64,000 bases of DNA, taken from the NCBI RefSeq assembly GCF_001676615.1, contig NZ_LYXZ01000011.1, positions 1 to 64,000 on the forward strand, in the 5' to 3' direction. The DNA is from Labrys sp. WJW (lineage in GTDB: Bacteria > Pseudomonadota > Alphaproteobacteria > Rhizobiales > Labraceae). The notes below the pieces were generated by a model, which ran no database searches, had not been told where the DNA came from, and saw only the letters and a list, made by a program, of their open reading frames with translations. Below, piece after piece: positions 36,305 through 45,151 of this stretch; within the stretch, counting starts at the first letter, position 1, and every line of letters begins with the position of its first letter. The position numbers and the translations under genes were made by a program.

Positions 36305-36322
36305 AGTATCCTTTTTGATACT
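36305..36322. promoter_or_regulatory. palindromic operator candidate for the HxlR regulator
   Basis: AGTATC-CTTTTT-GATACT, perfect 6-base arms, four bases upstream of the HxlR start codon and in the divergent promoter region of the oxidoreductase gene. Placement suggests autorepression and control of the neighbour. Confidence 0.6.
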
Positions 36323-36404
36323 ATAGGCGTTTTTTGTGCATATTGACGATGATCGATCATAGGGACAAGTTCCGCCCATAGCAATCAGCGACGAGGAACG
36401 AGCC

Positions 36405-37418
36405 ATGAAAGCAATCGGATACAGGACGGCCGGTGCCATCGACAGCACGACGGCGCTCGAGGACGTCGAGCTGCCCCGGCCCAAGGCAACCGGCCGCGAC
36501 ATCCTGGTCGAGGTCGCGGCTATCTCCGTCAACCCGGTCGATACCAAGGTGCGCCGCAGGGCTTCGCCCGAAGCAGGTGAGTGGAAGGTGCTGGGTTGGG
36601 ACGCGGTCGGCAGGGTGGCCGAAATCGGCGAGGCGGCAACCGCCTTCAAGCCCGGCGACGAAGTGTTCTATGCCGGCTCGATCACCCGGTCCGGCGCCAA
36701 CAGCCAGTTCCATCTGGTCGACGAGCGCATCGTGGGCCACAAACCCCAAAGCCTCTCGAATGCCGAGGCTGCGGCCCTGCCGCTGACGGCCATCACGGCC
36801 TGGGAGATGCTGTTCGACCGGCTCGACATTCGCCGCCCCGTGCCCGGAGCAGCCAATGCCATCGTGATCATCGGCGGCGCCGGCGGCGTTGGCTCGATTG
36901 CCATCCAGCTCGTCCGCGCGCTCACCGGCGTGACGGTCATCGCCACCGCCTCGCGCCCGGAGACGCAGGACTGGGTCCGCGAGTTGGGCGCCCATCACGT
37001 CGTCGACCACGGCAAGCCGATCGCCGAACAGATCGCAGCGCTCGGGATCGGAGCGCCCGCCTTCGTCTTTTCCACCACCGAGACCCACCGTCATCTCGAC
37101 GAGATCGTCGAGCTGATCGCCCCGCAGGGACGGTTCGGGCTCATCGACGACCCCGAGGCACTGAGCATCATGGGCTTCAAGCGCAAGGCGGTCTCCATCC
37201 ATTGGGAGCTGATGTTCACCCGGGCGATCTTCGAGACGCCGGACATGGACGAACAGGGCAAACTGCTGAACGAGGTCGCCACACTGATCGATGGAGGCAG
37301 GATCCGCACGACGCTCAGCCAAGCGCTGCGTCCGATCAATGCCGAAAATTTGAAACAGGCGCACGCCCTGATCGAAAGCGGGCGCGCCAAGGGCAAGATC
37401 GTGCTGGAGGGCTTCTGA
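36405..37418 (+). CDS. zinc-type alcohol dehydrogenase-like / quinone oxidoreductase
   Basis: 337 aa MDR-superfamily NADPH-dependent reductase. N-terminal GroES-like domain (MKAIGYRTAG, VEVAAISVNPVDTKVRRRAS, VLGWDAVGRVAEIGEAATAF), Rossmann domain with IIGGAGGVGSIAIQL and the end NAENLKQAHALIESGRAKGK. No catalytic-zinc Cys cluster, so a quinone/enone reductase. Likely induced by electrophiles through the divergent HxlR protein. Confidence 0.92.
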   Translation: MKAIGYRTAGAIDSTTALEDVELPRPKATGRDILVEVAAISVNPVDTKVRRRASPEAGEWKVLGWDAVGRVAEIGEAATAFKPGDEVFYAGSITRSGANSQFHLVDERIVGHKPQSLSNAEAAALPLTAITAWEMLFDRLDIRRPVPGAANAIVIIGGAGGVGSIAIQLVRALTGVTVIATASRPETQDWVRELGAHHVVDHGKPIAEQIAALGIGAPAFVFSTTETHRHLDEIVELIAPQGRFGLIDDPEALSIMGFKRKAVSIHWELMFTRAIFETPDMDEQGKLLNEVATLIDGGRIRTTLSQALRPINAENLKQAHALIESGRAKGKIVLEGF

Positions 37419-37546
37419 GAAACGCGAGCGGCATGCGGGCGCGGAAACCCCGCGCCCGTGAAGAGTTCGGGACAACTCGGCCGCGTTGACAGGTTCCGAA
37501 GCCGGAAGCTGTTATCAAACAGCGGGCAATCCGGGACCAAACGCCG

Positions 37547-37647
37547 TAGCGTTTTGCGATGAGATGGAATCACGTCGAATTGCAAAGACGCGCCGAACCG
37601 ACGAACTGGAGCAATAAAGGGTTCAAGCCTGAACGTGTTTTGCGCTA
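37547..37647 (-). repeat. two-hairpin TA element, copy A3
   Basis: TAGCGTTTTGCGATG...AATTGCAAAGACGCG, linker, then GGAGCAATAAAG...TTTTGCGCTA. Inverse orientation, isolated between the oxidoreductase and DUF1007 genes. Confidence 0.85.
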
Positions 37648-37738
37648 GGGAGCGCCATGCTTCCGCCCCACTCAGCGGGTTACAACCCTTCGGGTGGTGA
37701 ATCGCTACAGCTACCGCCCTCTGCAAACCGGATCGTTC

Positions 37739-38386
37739 ATGCGTTCGCTTCTTCTCGCCACCGTGCTGCTCGGCTGTCTCATTGGACGAGCTGCAGCCCA
37801 TCCGCATGTCTTCGTCAATTCGGCCAGCGAGATCGTCTACGACGACAAGGGGCGGGTAACCGGTGTCAAGCAGAACTGGACCTTCGACGAGGCCTTCTCT
37901 TCCTATGCCACGCAGGGGCTGCAGCAGAACGCGAATGGTGGCTACACCCGCGAGGCTCTCGCTCCGCTGGCCCAGACCAATGTCGAGAACCTCAAGGATT
38001 TCGGCTATTTCACCTTCGCCAAGCTCGGCGGCAAGGAGCTTTTGTTCAAGGATCCGGTCGACCCCTATCTCGACTTCACCAACGGCGTCCTGACCCTGCA
38101 TTTCTTCCTGCCCCTGTCCTCCCCGCAGACACAAGGGCAGAAGGCCCTGGCGATCCAGATCTACGACCCAACCTATTATGTCGCGTTTACCCTGGATGAC
38201 GAGACGCCTGCCAAGCTCAACGGTTCCCCACAGGGTTGCGCACTCAACGTCATCAGGCCCAAGCCGCCGAGCGAAGACCAGAAGGCCGCCGCCCTGCAGC
38301 TCGACGAGGCCTATTTCAGCGCATTGGACCAGAACAAGGATTTCGGCGCCAAATTCGCCAACAACATCCAGGTGAACTGCCCGTGA
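37739..38386 (+). CDS. DUF1007 periplasmic protein of a metal-exporter pair
   Basis: 215 aa with signal peptide (MRSLLLATVLLGCLIGRAAA) followed directly by HPHVFVNS, the conserved His-rich N-terminus of DUF1007, and VKQNWTFDEAFSSYAT, LAQTNVENLKDFGYFTFAKL, then DPTYYVAFTLDD. DUF1007 genes are regularly coupled to NicO-type nickel/cobalt exporters, as here: its TGA overlaps the GTG start of the next gene. Presumably presents metal or assists export. Confidence 0.9.
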   Translation: MRSLLLATVLLGCLIGRAAAHPHVFVNSASEIVYDDKGRVTGVKQNWTFDEAFSSYATQGLQQNANGGYTREALAPLAQTNVENLKDFGYFTFAKLGGKELLFKDPVDPYLDFTNGVLTLHFFLPLSSPQTQGQKALAIQIYDPTYYVAFTLDDETPAKLNGSPQGCALNVIRPKPPSEDQKAAALQLDEAYFSALDQNKDFGAKFANNIQVNCP

Positions 38387-39363
38387 CGACGGGCAAAGGC
38401 CGGATTTACAGGCGGGTCGCGCAGGCGGCACCGGCCGTGCTGGTCCTGCTGCTGCTGGCCGCCGGCGAGGCCTTCGCCCAGAAGAGCACGCCTTTCGGCA
38501 TCAGCCGGCCGGAGCAATCGATCACAGGTCCCGCCAGTCCCTTCCTGGCCTGGATCCTCACCGAGACGGCGCGCTATTATCAACTGCTCGTCGATGCCTT
38601 GAAGGAATCCAAGCAGAACGGCACGGCCAGCGTGGCGCTGATCACCCTCAGCTTCGGCTATGGCGTCTTCCATGCTGCCGGCCCGGGCCACGGCAAGGCG
38701 GTGATTTCCTCCTATCTGTTCGCCAATGACGAGGCCGTCAAACGCGGCATCACGCTGTCCGGCGCCTTCGCCCTTGTGCAGGCGCTGTCCGCCATCGCCA
38801 TGGTGTCGGTGCTGGCGGCCATCCTGAACGTCACGGCCCAGACCATGGATGCCTCCACCCTGATGCTGGAGCGTCTCTCCAACTTCATGGTGATGGCCGT
38901 CGGCGCCTGGCTGTTCTGGCGCAAGGGCCGCGCTCTCTGGGGCCTGATCGCCGCTCGTTTCGGCCTGCCCGGCGCCAGTATCCATGTCCATGACGCCAAT
39001 TGCGGTCATCTCGCCTTGCCGACCGACAGCGAAACCGCCAAGCGCAACAATGTGCGGGCCATCCTCGCTGCGGGGCTGAGGCCGTGCACGGGCGCCATCA
39101 TCGTGCTGGTATTCGCCTGGCGGCAGGGCATCTACGGCTCGGGCATCATCGCGACATTCGCCATGGGCCTGGGCACCGCCCTCACCATCGCCATCATCGC
39201 CACCGTCGCAGTGATGGCCAAGAGCCTTGCCGTCCGCCTTGCCGCCCCGCAGAGCTTTGCCGCTGCCATCACGGTGCGCACGCTCGAAATGGGCCTTGCC
39301 TTCATGGTCTTTGCGCTCGGGCTCATCCTGCTGGCCGGCGTGATAAATTTACCCTCTGCATAG
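38383..39363 (+). CDS. nickel/cobalt transporter, NicO/RcnA family
   Basis: 326 aa. GTG start inside the DUF1007 stop (GTGA). N-terminal leader/span, then FGYGVFHAAGPGHGKAVISS, the core NicO motif (H-x4-GHGKA), a cytoplasmic His-containing loop (SIHVHDANCGHLA), and the second motif ILAAGLRPCTGAIIVLVFAW. Six to seven spans. Efflux of Ni2+/Co2+ is the family role; here the loop has only three His, shorter than in E. coli RcnA. Confidence 0.9.
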   Translation: MTTGKGRIYRRVAQAAPAVLVLLLLAAGEAFAQKSTPFGISRPEQSITGPASPFLAWILTETARYYQLLVDALKESKQNGTASVALITLSFGYGVFHAAGPGHGKAVISSYLFANDEAVKRGITLSGAFALVQALSAIAMVSVLAAILNVTAQTMDASTLMLERLSNFMVMAVGAWLFWRKGRALWGLIAARFGLPGASIHVHDANCGHLALPTDSETAKRNNVRAILAAGLRPCTGAIIVLVFAWRQGIYGSGIIATFAMGLGTALTIAIIATVAVMAKSLAVRLAAPQSFAAAITVRTLEMGLAFMVFALGLILLAGVINLPSA

Positions 39364-39507
39364 GCTCCGCCATCGCCAAAATGCTTGGCCCCCAAAAAGG
39401 CGCGCAGTATGATGCGTCAGGGCGTGCCGAGACGTGCGCCCAGCACGGATTTCCGGCTCAATCCGCAGGGAGAAGCGGCCAGCCGGGGGCGGCCGGAGGA
39501 TCGACCG

Positions 39508-39954
39508 ATGGGCCAGCAGATAGAAGCCGTCGTCCAGCGCCTGAGGCGCTTTGCCCGGGCGCTCAGCCATGATTCCGATGGGGCGGATGCGCTGGTCCTG
39601 GAAATCCTGTCGGCACATGAAGGCAAGCGCCTCGACTATCCCCGCCTGCTCACGGCGCTGATCGCCCGCCGCCGCGACCTCGACGACCGGGAAAACCAGC
39701 TCAAGGCACAACGGCCGCCGATGAAGGCTGGCTGCTCTAGCCATCCCGACATCCTGCGCGCCTTCGATCGCCTGCCCCTGACCGATCGCGAGGTCCTGGC
39801 ACTGATCATCATCGAAGGTCTGGATTATGAGACGGCAGCCACCGTGCTGGCGGTGCGCGAAGAAGCCTTCATCGCCCGCCTCACTCGGGCCCGCGAGGCC
39901 TTTTCGCGCCAGGTGGACGGCCAGCGCCATGCCGTGCTGCGGATCGTGAAATGA
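39508..39954 (+). CDS. ECF-like sigma factor, region 2 shortened
   Basis: 148 aa. C-terminal half is a good sigma region 4 (LRAFDRLPLTDREVLALIII followed by EGLDYETAATVLAVREEAFIARLTRARE). The N-terminal half keeps only the first helix of region 2 (VVQRLRRFARALSHDSDGADALVLEIL) and lacks the remaining -10-recognition helices. GGAGG lies upstream of ATG 39508. Overlaps the anti-sigma-like gene by four bases (ATGA). Could be a sigma factor or a sigma-like adaptor. Confidence 0.75.
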   Translation: MGQQIEAVVQRLRRFARALSHDSDGADALVLEILSAHEGKRLDYPRLLTALIARRRDLDDRENQLKAQRPPMKAGCSSHPDILRAFDRLPLTDREVLALIIIEGLDYETAATVLAVREEAFIARLTRAREAFSRQVDGQRHAVLRIVK

Positions 39955-40301
39955 CCGAACCGACCCGTATTCCCGACCGAATCTTCAACGCCCTTGTCGA
40001 TGGCCGGCTCTCCGCGCGGGTGGAGCGCGAAACGCGCGAGGCGCTGGAAACCGATCCCCAAGGCAACGAACGCGCCGCGACCTGGCAGCGCCAGAGCGAG
40101 GCCCTTCATGCCGCCCTCGCCCCCATCGCGCGCGAGCCCCTGCCTCTTTCGATGATGCTGAAACTGCGTCACGACAAGCCGGTTGCCTGGCATCGCGACA
40201 GCACGCTTTGGACTTATGTCGGCATTTTCGCCGCCGGCATCGCCGTCGGCCTGGCTTTCGACCTCGCTCTACCCACCTTGCGAGCCCTGATTGGCATCTG
40301 A
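39951..40301 (+). CDS. anti-sigma-factor-like membrane protein
   Basis: 116 aa. Cytosolic N-terminal helical region (PDRIFNALVDGRLSARVERE, similar to the start of ChrR/RsiW-like anti-sigma domains but without the zinc HxxxCxxC) and one C-terminal membrane span (YVGIFAAGIAVGLAFDLALP). Coupled to the sigma-like gene through an ATGA overlap, which is the normal arrangement for a sigma/anti-sigma pair. Confidence 0.75.
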   Translation: MTEPTRIPDRIFNALVDGRLSARVERETREALETDPQGNERAATWQRQSEALHAALAPIAREPLPLSMMLKLRHDKPVAWHRDSTLWTYVGIFAAGIAVGLAFDLALPTLRALIGI

Positions 40302-40311
40302 TATTTCCATT

Positions 40312-40374
40312 TTTCAGTAATACTGAAATTCATTCAACATTTCGGTTGAAATTAAAATTCTTCGTGCCTACCTT
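40312..40374 (+). promoter_or_regulatory. ribB promoter with palindromic operator candidates
   Basis: TTTCAGTA-A-TACTGAAA (40312-40328) is a perfect palindrome with 8-base arms. A second, shorter one (ATTTC-GGTT-GAAAT, 40339-40352) contains TTGAAA (40346-40351), which with TACCTT (40369-40374, 17-base spacer) fits a sigma-70 promoter. Predicted transcription start falls at about the ATG at 40381, so the mRNA may be leaderless. Bound perhaps by the HTH domain encoded directly downstream. Confidence 0.5.
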
Positions 40375-40380
40375 GGCACC

Positions 40381-41676
40381 ATGAAACTCGACGCTTGGCT
40401 CAAACAGACCGCCACCCCCCGCAGCGCCTTCGCCAAGACGGTGGCGCTGTCGCCTGCGAGCATTACCGCCCTGTGCAATGACGAGACGGCGTGGATTTCC
40501 CGCGAGACAGCCGCGCGCATTGCCGAAGCGACCGGCGGCAGCGTCACCCCCAATGATTTTCTGGGCCTTGCCCCGGTTCGAGACCCCCTCAAGGAGACTG
40601 TCGTGTCCCATCAGAAGATTCAGGCCGCCATCGAGGCCTTTGCCCGTGGCGAGATCGTGGTGGTGGTCGATGACGACGACCGCGAGAACGAAGGCGACCT
40701 GATCATCGCCGCAAGCCACCTCACCACCGAGAAGATGGCCTTCATCATCCGCCATTGCTGCGGCATCGTCTGCGCACCGCTGACGGTGGAAGAAGCCAGG
40801 CGCCTGCGCCTCGACCCGATGGTGTCACAGAACGACGCTCCGCTCGGCACGGCCTTCACCGTCACGGTCGACGTCAAGCACGGCCTCACCACCGGTATCT
40901 CGGCCGAGCAGCGCGCCAATACGGTCAGGGCACTCGCCAACTCCAACATGGGCGCCACGGATTTCGTGCGCCCCGGACACATCTTCCCACTGATCTCGAA
41001 GGAAGGCGGCGTGCTGATGCGCTCCGGCCATACCGAGGCGGCTACCGATCTGTGCAAGCTCGCCGACCTGCCCCAGGTCGCCGCGATCTGCGAGCTCGCC
41101 AACGATGACGGCACCGTCAAGCGCGGCCCCGAAGTCGTGGCCTTCGCCGAAACCCATGGCCTGCATGTGGTGTCGATCGCCGATCTCATCGCCTTCCGCC
41201 AGGCCCGCGAAAAGCTGGTCGAGCGCGTGGCGACCTTTACCGTGGAAAGCGAGATCGGACCGCTCACGGCCTATGCCTACACCACGCCCTATGACGAGGT
41301 GCAGCAGCTCGCCTTTGTCTACGGCAAGATCGGTGATGGCGAGAACGTACCGACCCGCCTGCACCGCGCAGACGTGGTGACGGATGTGTTCGGCGGCGCC
41401 AAGACGCTCGGCAGCTCCCTCGCCAAGTTCAAGGAAGCAGGCCGGGGCGTGATCGTCTATCTGCGCGACGGCACCGCGGGCGTCCCCATGGTGACGCACG
41501 GCTCGGACCACGGTTCGGAGGCCGTACGCAACGAACAGTGGCGCGAGGTCGGGCTCGGCGCCCAGATCCTGCGCGACCTCGACGTCTCGTCGATCAAGCT
41601 GCTCTCGACCAAGCCGCGCACCTATATCGGGCTCTCGGGCTTCGGCATCGAGATCAAGGGCACCGAAACGGTCTGA
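40381..41676 (+). CDS. ribB: HTH-3,4-dihydroxy-2-butanone-4-phosphate synthase with degenerate RibA-like domain
   Basis: 431 aa. Residues 1-65: Cro/YdaS-like HTH (RSAFAKTVALSPASITALCN, ISRETAARIAEATGGSVTPN). Residues 78-285: RibB with the Mg/substrate motif DDDDRENEGDLI (about 97-108) and GHTEAATDLC, making dihydroxybutanone phosphate for riboflavin. Residues 290-431: GTP-cyclohydrolase-II-like, but the zinc-binding C-x10-C-x-C is absent (RLHRADVVTDVFGG instead), so it is probably inactive. A perfect AAGGAG-6-GTG at 40591-40605 could start a separate RibB without the HTH; the ATG at 40381 has no Shine-Dalgarno. Confidence 0.93.
   Translation: MKLDAWLKQTATPRSAFAKTVALSPASITALCNDETAWISRETAARIAEATGGSVTPNDFLGLAPVRDPLKETVVSHQKIQAAIEAFARGEIVVVVDDDDRENEGDLIIAASHLTTEKMAFIIRHCCGIVCAPLTVEEARRLRLDPMVSQNDAPLGTAFTVTVDVKHGLTTGISAEQRANTVRALANSNMGATDFVRPGHIFPLISKEGGVLMRSGHTEAATDLCKLADLPQVAAICELANDDGTVKRGPEVVAFAETHGLHVVSIADLIAFRQAREKLVERVATFTVESEIGPLTAYAYTTPYDEVQQLAFVYGKIGDGENVPTRLHRADVVTDVFGGAKTLGSSLAKFKEAGRGVIVYLRDGTAGVPMVTHGSDHGSEAVRNEQWREVGLGAQILRDLDVSSIKLLSTKPRTYIGLSGFGIEIKGTETV
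40591..40605 (+). promoter_or_regulatory. internal ribosome-binding site and GTG start within ribB
   Basis: AAGGAGACTGTCGTG: optimal Shine-Dalgarno, six-base spacer, GTG in frame at codon 75, exactly at the boundary between the HTH region and the catalytic RibB domain. Suggests a second, HTH-free isoform. Confidence 0.6.
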
Positions 41677-41692
41677 AGACCGCCCCCTCTCC

Positions 41693-42166
41693 TTACACCG
41701 GCAGCGCGGTCGTCTTCTTGACGCTGCGCAAAGCCAGCGTCGATTGCACGCGGACCACACCGGGAAGCTGAGTCAGGATCTCGGTGTGGATGCGCTCGAA
41801 ATCAGCGGCATCGGCATAGGCGACCCGCACCATATAGTCGGCGGCACCGGCCAAGAGGCAGCATTCCGTCACCTCGGGATGGCGCTGGATCGCCGCCTCG
41901 AAGGCATCGAGCGCACCGCGTCCCTGCTGGTCCAGCGTGACGAGCACGAAGGCCACCCCCGGCAGGCCAGCTTCCTTCTCGTCGAGCAGCATGACATAGC
42001 GCGAGATCAGTCCGCGCTCTTCAAGAAGCTTGACCCTCCTCAAGCAGGCGGAGGGCGACAAATTGACCTTCTCTGCCAGGTCGACATTGGTCAGGCGCCC
42101 ATCGGCCTGCAACAGCCTGAGAATGGCACGGTCGCGGATATCGAGCGAGATCTCGGATCTTGGCAT
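41693..42166 (-). CDS. Lrp/AsnC-family regulator (AldR-like)
   Basis: 157 aa. N-terminal HTH (LDIRDRAILRLLQADGRLTN followed by LAEKVNLSPSACLRRVKLLEERG) and C-terminal RAM ligand domain (VTECCLLAGAADYMVRVAYAD, LPGVVRVQSTLALRSVKKT). The closing SxKxT pattern is standard Lrp. Divergent from alanine dehydrogenase, so most likely an alanine-responsive activator of that gene, by analogy with AldR/BkdR arrangements. Confidence 0.95.
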   Translation of the reverse strand: MPRSEISLDIRDRAILRLLQADGRLTNVDLAEKVNLSPSACLRRVKLLEERGLISRYVMLLDEKEAGLPGVAFVLVTLDQQGRGALDAFEAAIQRHPEVTECCLLAGAADYMVRVAYADAADFERIHTEILTQLPGVVRVQSTLALRSVKKTTALPV

Positions 42167-42189
42167 AAACAGCGATCATTGGATCAATT

Positions 42190-42208
42190 TGTCGCATACT
42201 ATGCGACA
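42190..42208. promoter_or_regulatory. perfect 19-base palindrome in the lrp/ald divergent promoter
   Basis: TGTCGCATACTATGCGACA: 9-base arms around a single C, 24 bases from the regulator start and 119 from ald. Probable binding site of the Lrp-type protein. Confidence 0.65.
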
Positions 42209-42326
42209 GAACGCCCTGAACACCAGACTTTTCCGCGAGAAATTGCGCGATTTCCGCGCCAACATGCCTTTCTAGCCTAAAGCCCGACGACAAGGGCTGG
42301 CTTCATCACCATACAAGGCGAAAACA

Positions 42327-43445
<1,119 letters not shown>

Positions 43446-43458
43446 CCACGACGGCGAC

Positions 43459-43486
43459 CCGGGGGCATCGGCAGGGATACCCCCGG
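43459..43486. terminator. hairpin between convergent ald and sulfotransferase
   Basis: CCGGGGG...CCCCCGG stem with 14-base loop, no T-run. Lies between two convergent stops and could serve both. Confidence 0.4.
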
Positions 43487-43507
43487 CGCGACCTTCTCAG
43501 GGCAAGC

Positions 43508-44578
43508 TCAGTGCGATGACGCAGAGGCTGCCGCGTCGGTTGTCCTGAATGGCACCGGAACCGGCCTGACCTTGGTCCGCGTCAGGAGCTTGGCAGCGAC
43601 GAAAACACAGGCAGCCGGCACGATGAGATCATCGATGCGCCCGCCCATCAGCGAGTTTGGAATCAAATTATACAGGAACGCGTAATAAAGAGCCGCAATG
43701 GCCAGTAATCCTGCCGCTATGAGCGGGTTCCGTCTTTTGCCGAGCAGCCTCACCTTGCGCCTGAAATAGCGCCTCGCCCGCATCGCAAAGGAAGGACGAT
43801 GCGTCGCCCTAGCCGTAGCGGGAAGCGGCGACGGCGCGGCAACCTGGTCGGTCCCCGCAGCCAGAATACGCGCTGCCTGTGTCTTCATCATCTGGACATA
43901 GGGGTCATCCTGAATTTCAGGATAGGCCGCCAGCATGTCCATGATCATCATGACCGTCTCCGGCTTGAGGTCCATGCCCCGACCGGCTTTGCCGACATTG
44001 ATGCGGCTGCCCTTGGATTTCGCAGCCTCCAGACCGGCGGTAATTTGCGCCGTGCTTGCCGGGATACCGGCAAACGTCAGCATCTCGCCTACTGCCTTGT
44101 CCGGATCGGCAATGAAATCCTCATACATGAAGATCCGGGCGGCCTTCGAGCTGCGCCAGCCCATGTAGAAATTGATATACCAGGGCATCGCCAGCATGGC
44201 GATCATGTGCTCGAGTTCGGCTCGGTCCCGGCTTAAATGCTGCTTGTCGAGATAGAAAAAGGGATTTACCGGGCTCTCGCGATGCACATGATCCCGAATG
44301 CTGACTACGACATCGAAAAGGCTGCGGATCAGGACGATGATGGAGACATCGTATTCGCTGCACAGTTCCTCGGTCCAGGTGCTATGCTTGATGTGGTGCT
44401 GCGCGACGTAGTCGAGCTTGGCGTTTTGAGCCAGGCAGATTTCACAAAGTTCCTGTTCGCGGCGTCCGTAACTTGGAATCAAATTGATTGAATTAAGGTT
44501 CACCGCGTTTGCTATGGCGCTGCTTATGAATGTCGAAGCCGATTTCGGCATGCAGGCCACAAGAACATGGTGCGACAT
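43508..44578 (-). CDS. sulfotransferase-like protein with C-terminal DUF1232-like membrane tail
   Basis: 356 aa. N-terminal P-loop-like PAPS-binding loop [20 protein letters not shown], and the second PAPS site [18 protein letters not shown], then [20 protein letters not shown], the usual sulfotransferase core. After a Pro/Ala/Arg-rich linker comes a membrane region [20 protein letters not shown] followed by [15 protein letters not shown] and a second span, much like DUF1232 (YkvA) where L-x-P-I-D-L-I-P-D...LDD is typical. AGGAGACGCG precedes ATG 44578. The fusion is unusual; a membrane-associated sulfotransferase modifying a lipid or surface glycan is possible. Confidence 0.85.
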   Translation of the reverse strand: MSHHVLVACMPKSASTFISSAIANAVNLNSINLIPSYGRREQELCEICLAQNAKLDYVAQHHIKHSTWTEELCSEYDVSIIVLIRSLFDVVVSIRDHVHRESPVNPFFYLDKQHLSRDRAELEHMIAMLAMPWYINFYMGWRSSKAARIFMYEDFIADPDKAVGEMLTFAGIPASTAQITAGLEAAKSKGSRINVGKAGRGMDLKPETVMMIMDMLAAYPEIQDDPYVQMMKTQAARILAAGTDQVAAPSPLPATARATHRPSFAMRARRYFRRKVRLLGKRRNPLIAAGLLAIAALYYAFLYNLIPNSLMGGRIDDLIVPAACVFVAAKLLTRTKVRPVPVPFRTTDAAASASSH

Positions 44579-45151
44579 CGCGTCTCCTTCGCTCGAACAA
44601 TTGATCTCCATGATCGGGTGTTGTCTTTGCTACTCAGCGCCCCCCAGCAACTACCCAGCGTCACATCACAGGAAACATACTTTCCCGGCTGGTTCAACCT
44701 ACGGTTAGTCTCAGTTTTTTCGCAAAGGCCAGCATTCGGCGGTCGGACGATAAGAGAACGCCGACTCTCGTCCAAAGTTCCAGGTTCGGCAAACCATTCA
44801 ACAGTTGCGCGTCTTTCTGAGCGCGCCCGAAAACATTGCAATACCTATCACTCTGGAATCGTTACAAAAATGACTTTGGATGGAGCACGTCGGGCCGGAG
44901 GCCACCAAGGTCGAACCAAGAGGCGGGGACACGCTGAATTCGCTGTCGGCCCCTGACACCAACTGGCTAGTCCACTCTCATCCGATCAACAAAAATTTAT
45001 TCCTCGGGGACTGGACCTTCACCCGCAGCGACCAGGAAGCAAGACAGCGAAGGGCGGAGTCACATGATCGGCGGCATGAAACGGTGTTATGGAACCTCCA
45101 TCCCTGTGATGTCAGCCCTCCCGTCAACAGGCGAGTCGCCGGCCAGCTGCC
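44579..45151. other. 573 bases without a recognisable gene
   Basis: Region between the sulfotransferase start and the Sua5 stop. Somewhat AT-rich around 44600-44720 and 44960-45010. Several overlapping ORFs on both strands have no ribosome sites and no protein-like features; no hairpin with a T-run is seen. Contains at least the sulfotransferase promoter. Confidence 0.4.

Noticed and set aside
40302..40380. FMN riboswitch upstream of ribB
   Set aside because: The gap is only 79 bases and lacks the conserved RFN core; palindromes and a promoter explain it better.
41230..41676. Active GTP cyclohydrolase II (ribA) in the C-terminal third of ribB
   Set aside because: Zinc-ligand cysteines are missing, so only a RibA-like fold is claimed.
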